The position numbers and the translations under genes are program-made. A stretch of DNA of 64,000 bases from AP-15 sp963733945 (GTDB lineage Bacteria > Pseudomonadota > Alphaproteobacteria > ATCC43930 > CGMCC-115725). How positions within the stretch are numbered: the first letter of the stretch is position 1; every line of letters begins with the position of its first letter. Below the pieces are notes generated by a model, which ran no database searches, was not told the origin of the DNA, and was given only the letters and a program-made list of their open reading frames with translations. Below are positions 1-7,804 of this stretch, in pieces. Location of the stretch: NCBI GenBank assembly GCA_963733945.1, contig CAVTFD010000014.1, forward strand, positions 1-64,000, written 5' to 3'.

Positions 1-45
1 AGCCAAGCCGTGTTTGCCCGCTATCTCAATCTGACGGTTGAGTAA
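1..45 (+). CDS. C-terminal tail of an unidentified protein (5' end outside window)
   Basis: Frame 1 is open from the first base and ends at TAA (43-45), giving a 14-residue tail that reads SQAVFARYLNLTVE. The composition is protein-like and a convergent gene follows at 267. Nothing in so short a tail identifies the family. The stretch 46-266 after it holds no gene I can support, only a weak CCCCG/CGGGG hairpin at 92-109. Confidence 0.35.
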   Translation, partial: SQAVFARYLNLTVE

Positions 46-266
46 GCGCCCGATCAAAATGTCACCCGTCTGCCAGTTAGAGATGACCCTGCCCCGGGGA
101 TTTTCGGGGGTTTGGGGTGACGGTTCAGCTGATGAGCGATGGCGAGCTGCGGCGGCTCGAGGTGCCACAAGATTTGGATCGGCGACAGCTAACGCCCGCG
201 GTGGTGGACCCGCTGATCGATGCGCCGTTCACCGTCGGCAGCGCCGCGGCCACGAGGGCCGCCGCA

Positions 267-1073
267 TCAGCACTGGTTCATGTCGCCGCCGCCAGAGTCG
301 CCACCGCTGAAATCCTGGTCGGAGCTGTAATCCTGGCCGCCGCTAGCGTCGCCGCCGCTGAAATCCTGGTCCTGACCACCGCCTCCGCCCGAAAAGTCCT
401 GGTCGGCCGTGTCGGTGCCGCCCTGGCCGCCGGCGGCGTCGCCGCCGTAATAGTTCTGGACGACACTCTCGCCGAGACCGGGGGTCATCGCCTGGCCGCC
501 GAGGATGCCGGCGCTGGCGTGCTGGCCGAACAGCGATTCGATCCCCTGGAACAACAACGCGCCGCCGGCAATTCCGGCCGCGGTCGTTGCCGCCGACCGC
601 AGGAACCCGCCACCACCGCCCATTCCACCGCCCATGAAGCCGCCTCCCGCACCCATCGGCTGGGCATAGCCGCCCTGCGGATTGGGTTGGCCCCAGGGCT
701 GTGCCGGCGGCGATCCGGCGACCTGCGGGGCGCGGGTCCAGGGGCCGGCCGGAGGGACGCTGCCGGCGCCAGGCGCCGGCGGCGCCGGCTGGCGCGTGCC
801 GAACAGACCGCCGAGGAAACTCGTCGCTGCTGGCCGCGCCGCCTGCTGCTGCGCGTCGGTTAGCTGTTTTTCCAACTCGGCGATTTGATTCTGCGCGTTG
901 TGCAGGCTCAGATCCTGGATCAGCACGGTTTGCGTCAGGAAATAGGGCGCGTCGGGCTGCTCCGTCATCGCCTGGCGGATCAGAGCATCGGCTTCCGGAT
1001 CCTTGGGTTGGTTCGCGGTGCTTTTCAACCGCGCCAGCAGGGTCGTGAGCAGGTCTCTCTCTTGGGGTTCCAT
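267..1073 (-). CDS. DUF2076 domain protein with Gly/Asp-rich tail
   Basis: The predicted protein is 268 aa and starts at MEPQERDLL. The N-terminal ~90 residues match the DUF2076 pattern: an acidic helical start, then a coiled segment rich in Q, A and E. A proline/alanine linker follows, then a glycine-rich hydrophobic stretch (LRSAATTAAGIAGGALLFQG) that could associate with a membrane. The last ~50 residues repeat the motif DQDFSGG three times between Gly runs. I chose the ATG at 1073 because the conserved domain begins there; an in-frame ATG at 1151 would add 26 unconvincing residues. Molecular function is unknown; members are often called periplasmic ligand-binding sensor proteins without direct evidence. 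Confidence 0.75.
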   Translation of the reverse strand: MEPQERDLLTTLLARLKSTANQPKDPEADALIRQAMTEQPDAPYFLTQTVLIQDLSLHNAQNQIAELEKQLTDAQQQAARPAATSFLGGLFGTRQPAPPAPGAGSVPPAGPWTRAPQVAGSPPAQPWGQPNPQGGYAQPMGAGGGFMGGGMGGGGGFLRSAATTAAGIAGGALLFQGIESLFGQHASAGILGGQAMTPGLGESVVQNYYGGDAAGGQGGTDTADQDFSGGGGGQDQDFSGGDASGGQDYSSDQDFSGGDSGGGDMNQC

Positions 1074-1243
1074 GACTGCACTCCACTGCGCGAAAAGCGG
1101 CGCCCTTCGACGAAGGGCAGCAGCGCTCTGACCCGTCCCTGAGGAGAACACTTCCCGATCGGCTCGGGTCGCCGCGCCGGCCTAGATGTGGGGAGGAGCA
1201 CGGCGCGGTCAATGATCCCCGAAATTAGGCCCGTCCGGGCCGA

Positions 1244-2200
1244 TTACAGCCCATGGCCGCCCATCGCGAGGAACTTTTCGCGGCGTTGTGCGCGCAATTC
1301 TGCGCCGTCGAGGCCCAAAAGCGGCTGCAATGCCTCGTCGATCGCTCGGCCTAGCTGCTCCACTGCTGCTGTTGGCAGGCGGTGGGCGCCGCCGAGCGGT
1401 TCCGGCACGATCCGGTCGACTACTTCTAGACGCAGCAAATCCTGGGCGGTCAGCCGCAGCGCTTCGGCTGCCTCGCGCGCATGCTCGCCGTCGCGCCATA
1501 GGATCGAGGCGCACCCTTCGGGAGATATCACCGAATAGACCGCATGCTCCAGCATCAGCACCGTGTTGCCGGCGGCGAGTGCGATTGCCCCGCCCGAGCC
1601 GCCTTCGCCGATGATCGTGGCTACCAGCGGCACCTTGATATCAAGACAGGTTTCGATCGCCCGGGCGATGGCTTCGGCTTGGCCGCGAGCTTCGGCATCG
1701 ACCCCTGGATAGGCGCCGGCGGTATCGACAAATGTCAGCACCGGCAGATCGAAACGATTGGCTAGCCGCATTAGCCGCCGTGCCTTGCGGTAGCCCTCGG
1801 GCCGTGCCATGCCAAAATTGCGGGTGATCCGGGCCTCGGTGTCGGCGCCTTTCTCGGTGCCGAGCACTAGCACGCTGCGTCCGCGAAACCGGCCGAGGCC
1901 GCCGACGATCGCCCGATCCTCGGCAAAGGCGCGGTCGCCCGCCAGGGGCAAGAATTCGGTGATCAGACCGCCGATGTAATCGAGAGCGTGCGGCCGTTCG
2001 GGGTGGCGCGCCACCTGCACCTTTTGCCACGGGGTCAGCCGGGCATAGGTTTGGCGCAACAGCCGCGCCGCGCTGGCTTCGAGCCGTCCGACCTCGTCGG
2101 CAATGTTAATCTCGCCGGTCGTCGACAGGTGGCGCAGCTCTTCGATCTTGCCTTCGAGCTCGCCGATCGGACGTTCGAAATCGAGAAAGTGGCGCATCAT
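1244..2200 (-). CDS. accA: acetyl-CoA carboxylase carboxyltransferase subunit alpha
   Basis: AccA pairs with AccD to move the carboxyl group from carboxybiotin to acetyl-CoA, making malonyl-CoA for fatty acid synthesis in the cytoplasm. The 318-aa length is normal. Visible family signatures are GTEKGADTEARITRNFGM (114-131), PEGYRKA (134-140), DTAGAYPG (159-166) and GEGGSGGA (198-205), the crotonase-fold oxyanion region. The start overlaps the upstream xerD stop as ATGA (2197-2200), implying translational coupling with xerD, an arrangement common in alphaproteobacteria. Confidence 0.97.
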   Translation of the reverse strand: MMRHFLDFERPIGELEGKIEELRHLSTTGEINIADEVGRLEASAARLLRQTYARLTPWQKVQVARHPERPHALDYIGGLITEFLPLAGDRAFAEDRAIVGGLGRFRGRSVLVLGTEKGADTEARITRNFGMARPEGYRKARRLMRLANRFDLPVLTFVDTAGAYPGVDAEARGQAEAIARAIETCLDIKVPLVATIIGEGGSGGAIALAAGNTVLMLEHAVYSVISPEGCASILWRDGEHAREAAEALRLTAQDLLRLEVVDRIVPEPLGGAHRLPTAAVEQLGRAIDEALQPLLGLDGAELRAQRREKFLAMGGHGL

Positions 2201-3156
2201 TTGCGCCGCGCGAGCGGGTGCGCGGTGTGCACCAGCCGGCGCAGCCGGTCGGACAGGACGTGGGTGTAGATCTGCGTCGTTGCGATGTCGGCATGCCCCA
2301 GCATCTGTTGGACGCTGCGCAGATCGGCGCCGTGATCAAGCAAATGGCTGGCGAAGGCATGGCGCAGCACGTGCGGCGACAGCCGAGCGGGGTCGAGGAC
2401 AGCCTTCAGCGCCAGCTGCTTGAGCAATTGGCCGCAGCGCTGGCGAGTCAGATGCCCAGCCTCGCCGCGTGACGGGAACAGCCAGCGCGACGGCCGTTCT
2501 TCGGGCAGGAAATACTCGCGGGAGTTGAGATAGTCGGCGAGCGCCTTGCGTCCCGGTTCGCTCAACGGCACGACCCGCTCGCGACCGCCCTTGCCGCGCA
2601 CCAGCACAAAGCGCGGGTCTCGCAGGGCCGCGGCGAGCGGCAAGGTCAGCAGTTCCGAGATGCGCATTCCGGTCGCGTAAAGCAGCTCGATCAGGCAGAG
2701 GATGCGCACTCCCTCCTCGCCGGGCCAGACGCGCGCGGCCGCGAGCAGACCTTCGACTTCGCTTTCCGACAGCAGCTTCGGCAATGGACGGCCGAGCCGC
2801 GGCGTGTCGAGACCGGCCGTCGGATCGTCCTGCCGCACTGCGTCGACAACCAGGAACTTGTAGAACTGGCGGATTGCCGAGAGCCGCCGCGCCAGGCTGC
2901 GCGGCGCTAGCCGCGCGGTCGCCGCCGCCGCCAGATAGGCGTGCAGCGCGGCTTCGTCCGCGGCTTCGAGGACGGTCCGGCGCGCCGCCAAAAACCGCGA
3001 CAGGTCGGCGAGGTCGGTACGATAAGCGGCGACTGTCAAGCGCGCGGCGCCACGCTCAGCTGTCAGCATTTCGAGGAACGCTTCGAGATGTTTCGAGAAG
3101 GCCGGCGCTGCGGTGCCGCCGGCAAGGTTCCGCCGGCTACTTCGGGAACCGTGCAT
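2197..3156 (-). CDS. xerD: tyrosine recombinase XerD
   Basis: XerD is the partner of XerC in resolving chromosome dimers at dif. The 319-aa protein has an N-terminal SAM-like core-binding domain (about 20-105) and a catalytic domain with the full tyrosine recombinase set: R165 (GMRISELL), K189 (RGKGGRER), H262-x-x-R265 (HVLRHAFASHLL), H288 (MLGHADIATTQ) and the nucleophile Y297 (IYTHV). The position between accA and aroK is the usual chromosomal xerD locus, so this is the housekeeping enzyme rather than an element integrase. The first ~18 residues are poorly conserved and the true start may be slightly downstream. Confidence 0.95.
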   Translation of the reverse strand: MHGSRSSRRNLAGGTAAPAFSKHLEAFLEMLTAERGAARLTVAAYRTDLADLSRFLAARRTVLEAADEAALHAYLAAAATARLAPRSLARRLSAIRQFYKFLVVDAVRQDDPTAGLDTPRLGRPLPKLLSESEVEGLLAAARVWPGEEGVRILCLIELLYATGMRISELLTLPLAAALRDPRFVLVRGKGGRERVVPLSEPGRKALADYLNSREYFLPEERPSRWLFPSRGEAGHLTRQRCGQLLKQLALKAVLDPARLSPHVLRHAFASHLLDHGADLRSVQQMLGHADIATTQIYTHVLSDRLRRLVHTAHPLARRK

Positions 3157-3277
3157 CCGGCAAGACCTTTTCGACCGCCGCCGACGGCGCAGGCGGGTTC
3201 CACAGGGCGAGATAGGCGGCGCCGCCGAGCGCCGCCAAGACGACGACAGCGACGAACCAGATAGTCAGCTTTCCCAT
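3137..3277 (-). CDS. small single-pass membrane protein upstream of xerD
   Basis: This is a 46-residue ORF starting MGKLTIWFVAVVVLAALGGA and ending in a short charged tail. Residues 4-26 form one hydrophobic helix followed by WNPPAPSA, which fits a single-pass or lipobox-less exported anchor. Its 3' end overlaps the xerD start by 20 nt, so the two are probably co-transcribed. Small membrane proteins are often found between aroK and xerD in alphaproteobacteria. Function is unknown. A longer in-frame reading begins at 3553 but would run antisense through aroK and is not credible. Confidence 0.65.
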   Translation of the reverse strand: MGKLTIWFVAVVVLAALGGAAYLALWNPPAPSAAVEKVLPDARFPK

Positions 3278-3405
3278 GCCGCGGCTCGCATGTCCCCTGG
3301 CCGGAGAGTTTCGGCCGAATTGCCCAGCCGGACCAGCCCCACGCCGATTGACGACCAGGCAGCACGATATGCTAGTACGGGTCTCAGACGCCGGGAAAAA
3401 GAGCA

Positions 3406-4032
3406 ATGCCGGCGGAGAGGATCGGGGTGCAGACTGACGCGCTCGAAATCGGACGGCGAACCTTGGCGGTGCGGCGCTTTGTCCCGTGCCGGACGGTGGT
3501 CCTCGTCGGACTGATGGGCGCCGGCAAGACCAAAATCGGCCGCCGACTTGCAATCCGGCTCGGTCTGCCGTTCTTTGATTCGGACCAGGAGATCGAAGCG
3601 GCTGCCGGCGAGACCATCGAGGAGATCTTTGCCAATCGCGGCGAACAGGCGTTTCGCGACGGCGAGCGCCGGGTCATCGCCCGGCTGCTCGCCGGATCGG
3701 TCCATGTGCTGGCGACCGGCGGCGGCGCGTTCATGGATCCGATGACCCGTGCAGTAATCGCGCGGCGTGGCGTGTCGCTGTGGTTGCGCGCCGATCTCGA
3801 CGTGCTGGTCCAGCGGGTATCGCGCCGCGCCGACCGGCCCCTGCTGAAAGCGGGCGACCCTCGCGAAATCCTGGGCAAACTGATCGAGCGGCGGCATCCG
3901 ATCTATGCGAAGGCCGAGGTGACCGTCGACAGCGGTGACGGTTCGCCCGAAGCGACAGTCAATCGGGCGATTGCGGCGCTCGCGGCCTGCCCGTGCACGA
4001 TGACACCGCCCGATACCAATAGCGAAGGATAA
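3406..4032 (+). CDS. aroK: shikimate kinase
   Basis: This enzyme phosphorylates shikimate at the 3-OH with ATP in the chorismate pathway. The P-loop GLMGAGKT lies at 35-42, the shikimate-binding acidic pair in FDSDQE at 57-62, the GGGA motif at 105-108, and the lid arginine within RADRPLL near 141-147. The protein is 208 aa, longer than E. coli AroK because of a ~30-residue N-terminal extension common in alphaproteobacteria. It lies 2 nt upstream of aroB in one operon and is divergent from the xerD group. Confidence 0.95.
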   Translation: MPAERIGVQTDALEIGRRTLAVRRFVPCRTVVLVGLMGAGKTKIGRRLAIRLGLPFFDSDQEIEAAAGETIEEIFANRGEQAFRDGERRVIARLLAGSVHVLATGGGAFMDPMTRAVIARRGVSLWLRADLDVLVQRVSRRADRPLLKAGDPREILGKLIERRHPIYAKAEVTVDSGDGSPEATVNRAIAALAACPCTMTPPDTNSEG

Positions 4033-4034
4033 CG

Positions 4035-5153
4035 ATGACCTCCCAACCCGCATCCGAGCGCCTGCGCGTGGCGTTGGGCGAGCGCGCTTATGATATCGTT
4101 GTCGGACCGGATTTGGTCGAGCAAGCCGGCAGGGAAATCCTGCCGCTGATGCGCCGCCGGCAGGCGGTCGTGGTCACCGACGAGACCGTCGCCCGGCATT
4201 ACCTGGCGCCGCTGCGCGACAGCCTCGCGGAAGCCGGGATCATACATCACACGGTTGTCTTGCCTCCCGGCGAGGAGACCAAAGATCTCGGCCATTTCGG
4301 GCGTCTCGTCGAGGAGATCCTCTCCTGCGGCATCGAGCGCGGTTCGATGCTGCTGGCGTTGGGCGGCGGCGTTGTCGGTGACATGACCGGGTTTGCCGCG
4401 GCCACCTTGTTGCGTGGGATCGATTTTACGCAGATCCCGACAACCTTACTGGCCCAGGTTGATAGCTCGGTCGGCGGCAAAACCGGCATCAACACTCAGA
4501 TGGGCAAGAACTTGATCGGCGCCTTTTACCAACCGCGCCTCGTTCTCGCCGATACCGGGGCGCTGTCGACCCTGCCCCGCCGCGAGCTGCTCGCCGGCTA
4601 TGCCGAGATTGTCAAATACGGCCTGATCCGAGACGCCGAATTTTTCGCGTGGTGCGAACGCCAGGGCAACGCCCTATGCGCGCTGGAGCCCGAACCCGTC
4701 AGACAAGCGGTGATGACCAGCTGCCGAATGAAAGCGGCGATCGTCGCTTTCGACGAGCGCGAGGAGGGTGAACGCGCTTTGCTGAATTTCGGCCACACTT
4801 TCGGGCACGCCCTCGAAACCGAAACCGGGTTCAGCAGCCGGCTGCTACACGGTGAAGCCGTAGCGTTAGGCATGGTGCTGGCCTTCGATTTCGCCACGCG
4901 GCTCGGGCTCGTCCCGGCGGCGGAGGGTGGACGCGTGCGTCGCCATTTCGCGGCGACGGGGCTGCCGACGCGGCTCGCCGATGTCGGGCTCTCCGGCATC
5001 TCGGCGGAGCGTCTCCTTGCCCATATGGGCAAGGACAAAAAGGTCCGCGACGGCCGGATCGCCCTGATCCTGCCCCGCCACATCGGCGACGCCTTTGTCA
5101 TGAAAAACGCTCCGACCGCCGAACTGCACGATTTCCTTGATACGGCGGCTTGA
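4035..5153 (+). CDS. aroB: 3-dehydroquinate synthase
   Basis: AroB cyclises DAHP to 3-dehydroquinate using NAD and a divalent metal. The 372-aa protein shows the NAD-binding GGGVVGD motif and the core signature PTTLLAQVDSSVGGKTGIN (about 135-153). It also has the metal-binding histidines in NFGHTFGHALE and in LLHGEAVALGM. Length and motif order are typical. It sits directly after aroK (2 nt gap) and ends 9 nt before the convergent bolA-type gene. Confidence 0.97.
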   Translation: MTSQPASERLRVALGERAYDIVVGPDLVEQAGREILPLMRRRQAVVVTDETVARHYLAPLRDSLAEAGIIHHTVVLPPGEETKDLGHFGRLVEEILSCGIERGSMLLALGGGVVGDMTGFAAATLLRGIDFTQIPTTLLAQVDSSVGGKTGINTQMGKNLIGAFYQPRLVLADTGALSTLPRRELLAGYAEIVKYGLIRDAEFFAWCERQGNALCALEPEPVRQAVMTSCRMKAAIVAFDEREEGERALLNFGHTFGHALETETGFSSRLLHGEAVALGMVLAFDFATRLGLVPAAEGGRVRRHFAATGLPTRLADVGLSGISAERLLAHMGKDKKVRDGRIALILPRHIGDAFVMKNAPTAELHDFLDTAA

Positions 5154-5162
5154 CGCCTCTCG

Positions 5163-5462
5163 CTAGCTGCGACGATCTTCCGCGGGCGTCAGCGTGGTCA
5201 GCGACAGCGCGTGAACGCTAGTCGCTAGTTCTTCGGCGAGGGTCTCATAGACAAGGCGCTGCCGAGCCACTCGGCTTAAGCCGGCAAATCCCGCGGAGAC
5301 GATCGTCACGCTGAAATGGGTCTCGCCCTCGGGCCGCGCTCCGGCATGTCCGGCATGCCGATGCGATTCGTCGATGACGTCTAGCCTCGCCGGCGTGAAT
5401 CGGTCGGTCAGCTTGCTGCGGATCGTGTTTGCGACGGACACCGCGAATGCCCTCACGCGCAA
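5163..5462 (-). CDS. bolA: BolA family protein
   Basis: A 99-aa BolA-fold protein. The family motif region reads VIDESHRHAGHAGARPEGETHFSV in pieces: DESHRHAGH, then the variable loop, then ETHFSVTIVS. The SR..RQRLVYETLAEEL helix follows. BolA proteins bind monothiol glutaredoxins and act in iron-sulfur trafficking and envelope regulation. It overlaps the upstream nucleotidase gene by 10 nt. A glutaredoxin-3 gene is present elsewhere (30755), but no monothiol CGFS glutaredoxin is visible in the window. Confidence 0.9.
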   Translation of the reverse strand: MRVRAFAVSVANTIRSKLTDRFTPARLDVIDESHRHAGHAGARPEGETHFSVTIVSAGFAGLSRVARQRLVYETLAEELATSVHALSLTTLTPAEDRRS

Positions 5463-6145
5463 CTGCGGTCGAGCGATGCCGCGGACGCGAGAAAGCCGCC
5501 GAGATCGTCGATGATGTGGTGGACGTGGCCGCCGTCGGCTCCGGCAGCGGCCCAGTCGACGGTGCCGCGCACCCAGGCCGTGGTCATGCCGAGGGCGGCG
5601 GCGGGGACCAGGTTCTTGGCCATATCTTCGACCATCAGCGCGGTCTGCGGACCGACCTCGTAACGCCGCAGCAGCTCATAATAGCCGGGGAGCGCCGGCT
5701 TCGGCTCAAACCCGGCGGCGGCGATGTCGACGATCCCGCAGAACGATTGGCCAATGCCGAGGTGATCGAGCAGCCGCTCGGCATGGCGCACCGAGCCATT
5801 GGTGTGCACGATTTTGCGGCCGGGAAGGGCGGCCAACGCCGCGGCCAGCATCGGGTCGGCCGGCACGCAGGCGAGGTCGACGTCATGCACATACGCGAGG
5901 AATTCGTGGGGATCGACCCGGTCGACCGTCATCAGCCCGCGCATCGTCGTCCCATGCTCGCGGAAATAGGTTTTCTGCACGGCCAGCGCCGCCTCCGGAG
6001 ACAGGCCCAGCCGCCCGGTGATAAAGCTTTGCATTCGCGCATGGATCTGGTCGAACAGTCGGCACGACGCCGGGTAAAGCGTGTTGTCGAGATCGAAAAT
6101 CCAGGTCTCGATCTCGTCGAGCGGTCGGCCGCCGACGCCAGGCAT
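5453..6145 (-). CDS. HAD-family pyrimidine 5'-nucleotidase
   Basis: The 230-aa protein carries the HAD phosphatase set: FDLDNTLYP at 17-25 with nucleophile D18 and acid D20, motif II TNGS at 115-118, the lysine in EPKP (K149), and motif III VEDMAKN with acidic pair 173-174. This pattern, with a helical cap after the first motif, is that of the SDT1/PHM8-like pyrimidine 5'-nucleotidase subgroup (TIGR01993). It lies between argB and bolA on the same strand, a common alphaproteobacterial arrangement. Substrate specificity is inferred from family only. Confidence 0.88.
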   Translation of the reverse strand: MPGVGGRPLDEIETWIFDLDNTLYPASCRLFDQIHARMQSFITGRLGLSPEAALAVQKTYFREHGTTMRGLMTVDRVDPHEFLAYVHDVDLACVPADPMLAAALAALPGRKIVHTNGSVRHAERLLDHLGIGQSFCGIVDIAAAGFEPKPALPGYYELLRRYEVGPQTALMVEDMAKNLVPAAALGMTTAWVRGTVDWAAAGADGGHVHHIIDDLGGFLASAASLDRSCA

Positions 6146-6152
6146 CCCGGTG

Positions 6153-7067
6153 CTACTCCCCTCGGATCAGGGTGCCCGGTCCCGCATTGGTGAACAGTTC
6201 GAGCAGGATCGCATGCGGCACGCGCCCGTCGAGGATCACCGCCGCCTCAACCCCGCCATCAACGGCGTCGAGGCAGGTCTCGACTTTGGGGATCATGCCG
6301 CCGGAAATGATGCCATCGGAGATCATGCTCCGCGCAGAGCCGGCGGCGATCTCCGACAATAGCCGTTTGTCGCCGTCGAGAACGCCCGCGACATCGGTCA
6401 GCAACAACAGCCGAGTTGCTTTGACCGCGGCGGCGACCGCCCCCGCCACCGTGTCGGCGTTGATGTTGTAGGTCTCGCCGGCAACCCCGACGCCGATCGG
6501 AGCGATCACCGGGATGATGTCCGATTGCCTGAAGGTGTCGAGCACCCTGGCCGCCACATGCTCCGGCTCGCCGACAAAGCCGAGATCGATCTCGATCCTG
6601 GCGCCTCCTTCCACCCGCGTGCGGACGGCCTTTTTCGCCGAAATCAGCCCGCCATCCTTGCCGGTCAATCCGATCGCGCAACCGCCCTCGGCGTTGATCG
6701 CTGCTACCAACTGTTTGTTGATCGTGCCGGCAAGGACCATTTCGACGACTTCCATCGTCTCGCGGTCGGTGATCCTGAGCCCGTCGACAAAGCGGCTTTC
6801 GATGCCGAGACGCTCCAGCATATGGCCGATCTGCGGCCCCCCGCCGTGCACCACGATCGGATTGATACCGACTTGCCGCAACAGCACAACGTCGCGGGCA
6901 AATGAATCGCCGCCTTCGCCCATCGCGTGGCCACCGTATTTGACGACCACTGTATGGCCGGCATAGCGGCGCATATAAGGCAGCGCCTCGGCCAACACCG
7001 CGGCCTTGAGTCGTGGGGTGGCGTTGGCGCAGGCGGAGGATGATGAGGGATCGGCGGTGGGGCTCAT
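6153..7067 (-). CDS. argB: acetylglutamate kinase
   Basis: ArgB phosphorylates N-acetylglutamate, the second step of arginine synthesis. The 304-aa protein has the amino-acid kinase hallmarks VVKYGGHAM (lysine of the phosphoryl site), VVHGGGPQIG, TGKDGGLI, and NINADTVAGAVA near the C-terminus. It lies downstream of engB with a 12-nt gap on the same strand. argJ, another arginine gene, is at 33220. Confidence 0.96.
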   Translation of the reverse strand: MSPTADPSSSSACANATPRLKAAVLAEALPYMRRYAGHTVVVKYGGHAMGEGGDSFARDVVLLRQVGINPIVVHGGGPQIGHMLERLGIESRFVDGLRITDRETMEVVEMVLAGTINKQLVAAINAEGGCAIGLTGKDGGLISAKKAVRTRVEGGARIEIDLGFVGEPEHVAARVLDTFRQSDIIPVIAPIGVGVAGETYNINADTVAGAVAAAVKATRLLLLTDVAGVLDGDKRLLSEIAAGSARSMISDGIISGGMIPKVETCLDAVDGGVEAAVILDGRVPHAILLELFTNAGPGTLIRGE

Positions 7068-7079
7068 CGCGGGGGCACT

Positions 7080-7799
7080 CTAACGTCTTTGTTGAGACGC
7101 CGCCAAGGCAGGAGCGTCTGATCGGGCGATCGCAAAGTCGGCGAGCGTCGCGCGCAGCGCGGCGATGCCTCGGCGCTCTTCGGCGCTGGTCAACTGGATC
7201 TCCGGATGCGCGGCAATGTGGGTGGTGAGTTCGGCCGCGACCCGTTCGGCCGCCTCGGCAAGAACCGTCGGGCCCAGCTTATCCGTCTTGGTCAACACGA
7301 TCTGATAGGAGACACCGGCACGATCAAGCATGTCGAGCAGTGGTCGGTCGACTTCCTTGATGCCGTGGCGGGCGTCGATCAACAGACAAACACGCCGTAA
7401 TGCTGAGCGAGTTTGCAGATAGCGGCGCACCAACCCCGTCCAGCGCTTGACCGCGGCTTTCGATGCTTCGGCGTAACCATACCCCGGGAGGTCGACCAGC
7501 ATCAGCGCGCCGCCGAGATCGAAGAAATTGATCTGCCGCGTGCGTCCGGGCGTGTTCGAAGTGCGCGCCAGCACGCGCCTCCCGGTCAAGGCGTTGACGA
7601 GGCTCGATTTGCCCACATTGGATCGGCCGGCGAAGGCGATTTCGGGCAAGATCTCAGGCGGCAACGCCGCGGGTTCGGCAGCCCCGCCGACAAAGCGGGC
7701 TTCGCGCGCGAACAGCCGCCCTCCTGCCGTGACGAGATCCACGTCGAGCAGCCGCGGAGGGAACAGATCCGCGGCGCCGTTTCCTGCCGTCCCCGGCAC
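7080..7799 (-). CDS. engB: ribosome biogenesis GTPase EngB/YihA
   Basis: A TRAFAC-class GTPase needed for large ribosomal subunit assembly. The G motifs are visible in order: G1 GRSNVGKSS, G2 region SNTPGRTRQINFF, G3 DLPGYGY, G4 TKTD, and a C-terminal SA-like G5 (LTSAEERRG). I prefer the GTG at 7799 (239 aa): it sits 5 nt after the yidC stop with a weak GGGGCGG about 10 nt upstream. The ATG at 7838 would overlap yidC by 34 nt, has no visible ribosome site, and gives 252 aa. The frame stays open to 8021 inside yidC, but that stretch is not conserved. Confidence 0.9.
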   Translation of the reverse strand: MPGTAGNGAADLFPPRLLDVDLVTAGGRLFAREARFVGGAAEPAALPPEILPEIAFAGRSNVGKSSLVNALTGRRVLARTSNTPGRTRQINFFDLGGALMLVDLPGYGYAEASKAAVKRWTGLVRRYLQTRSALRRVCLLIDARHGIKEVDRPLLDMLDRAGVSYQIVLTKTDKLGPTVLAEAAERVAAELTTHIAAHPEIQLTSAEERRGIAALRATLADFAIARSDAPALAASQQRR

Positions 7800-7804
7800 T
7801 GCGC

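Noticed and set aside
343..1212. Alternative frame overlapping the DUF2076 gene
   Set aside because: Arg-rich shadow frame; the DUF2076 frame has clear domain conservation.
2197..3156. XerD as the integrase of the tRNA-Lys island
   Set aside because: It is 35 kb away, lies in the conserved accA-xerD-aroK locus and has the features of the housekeeping dimer-resolution enzyme.
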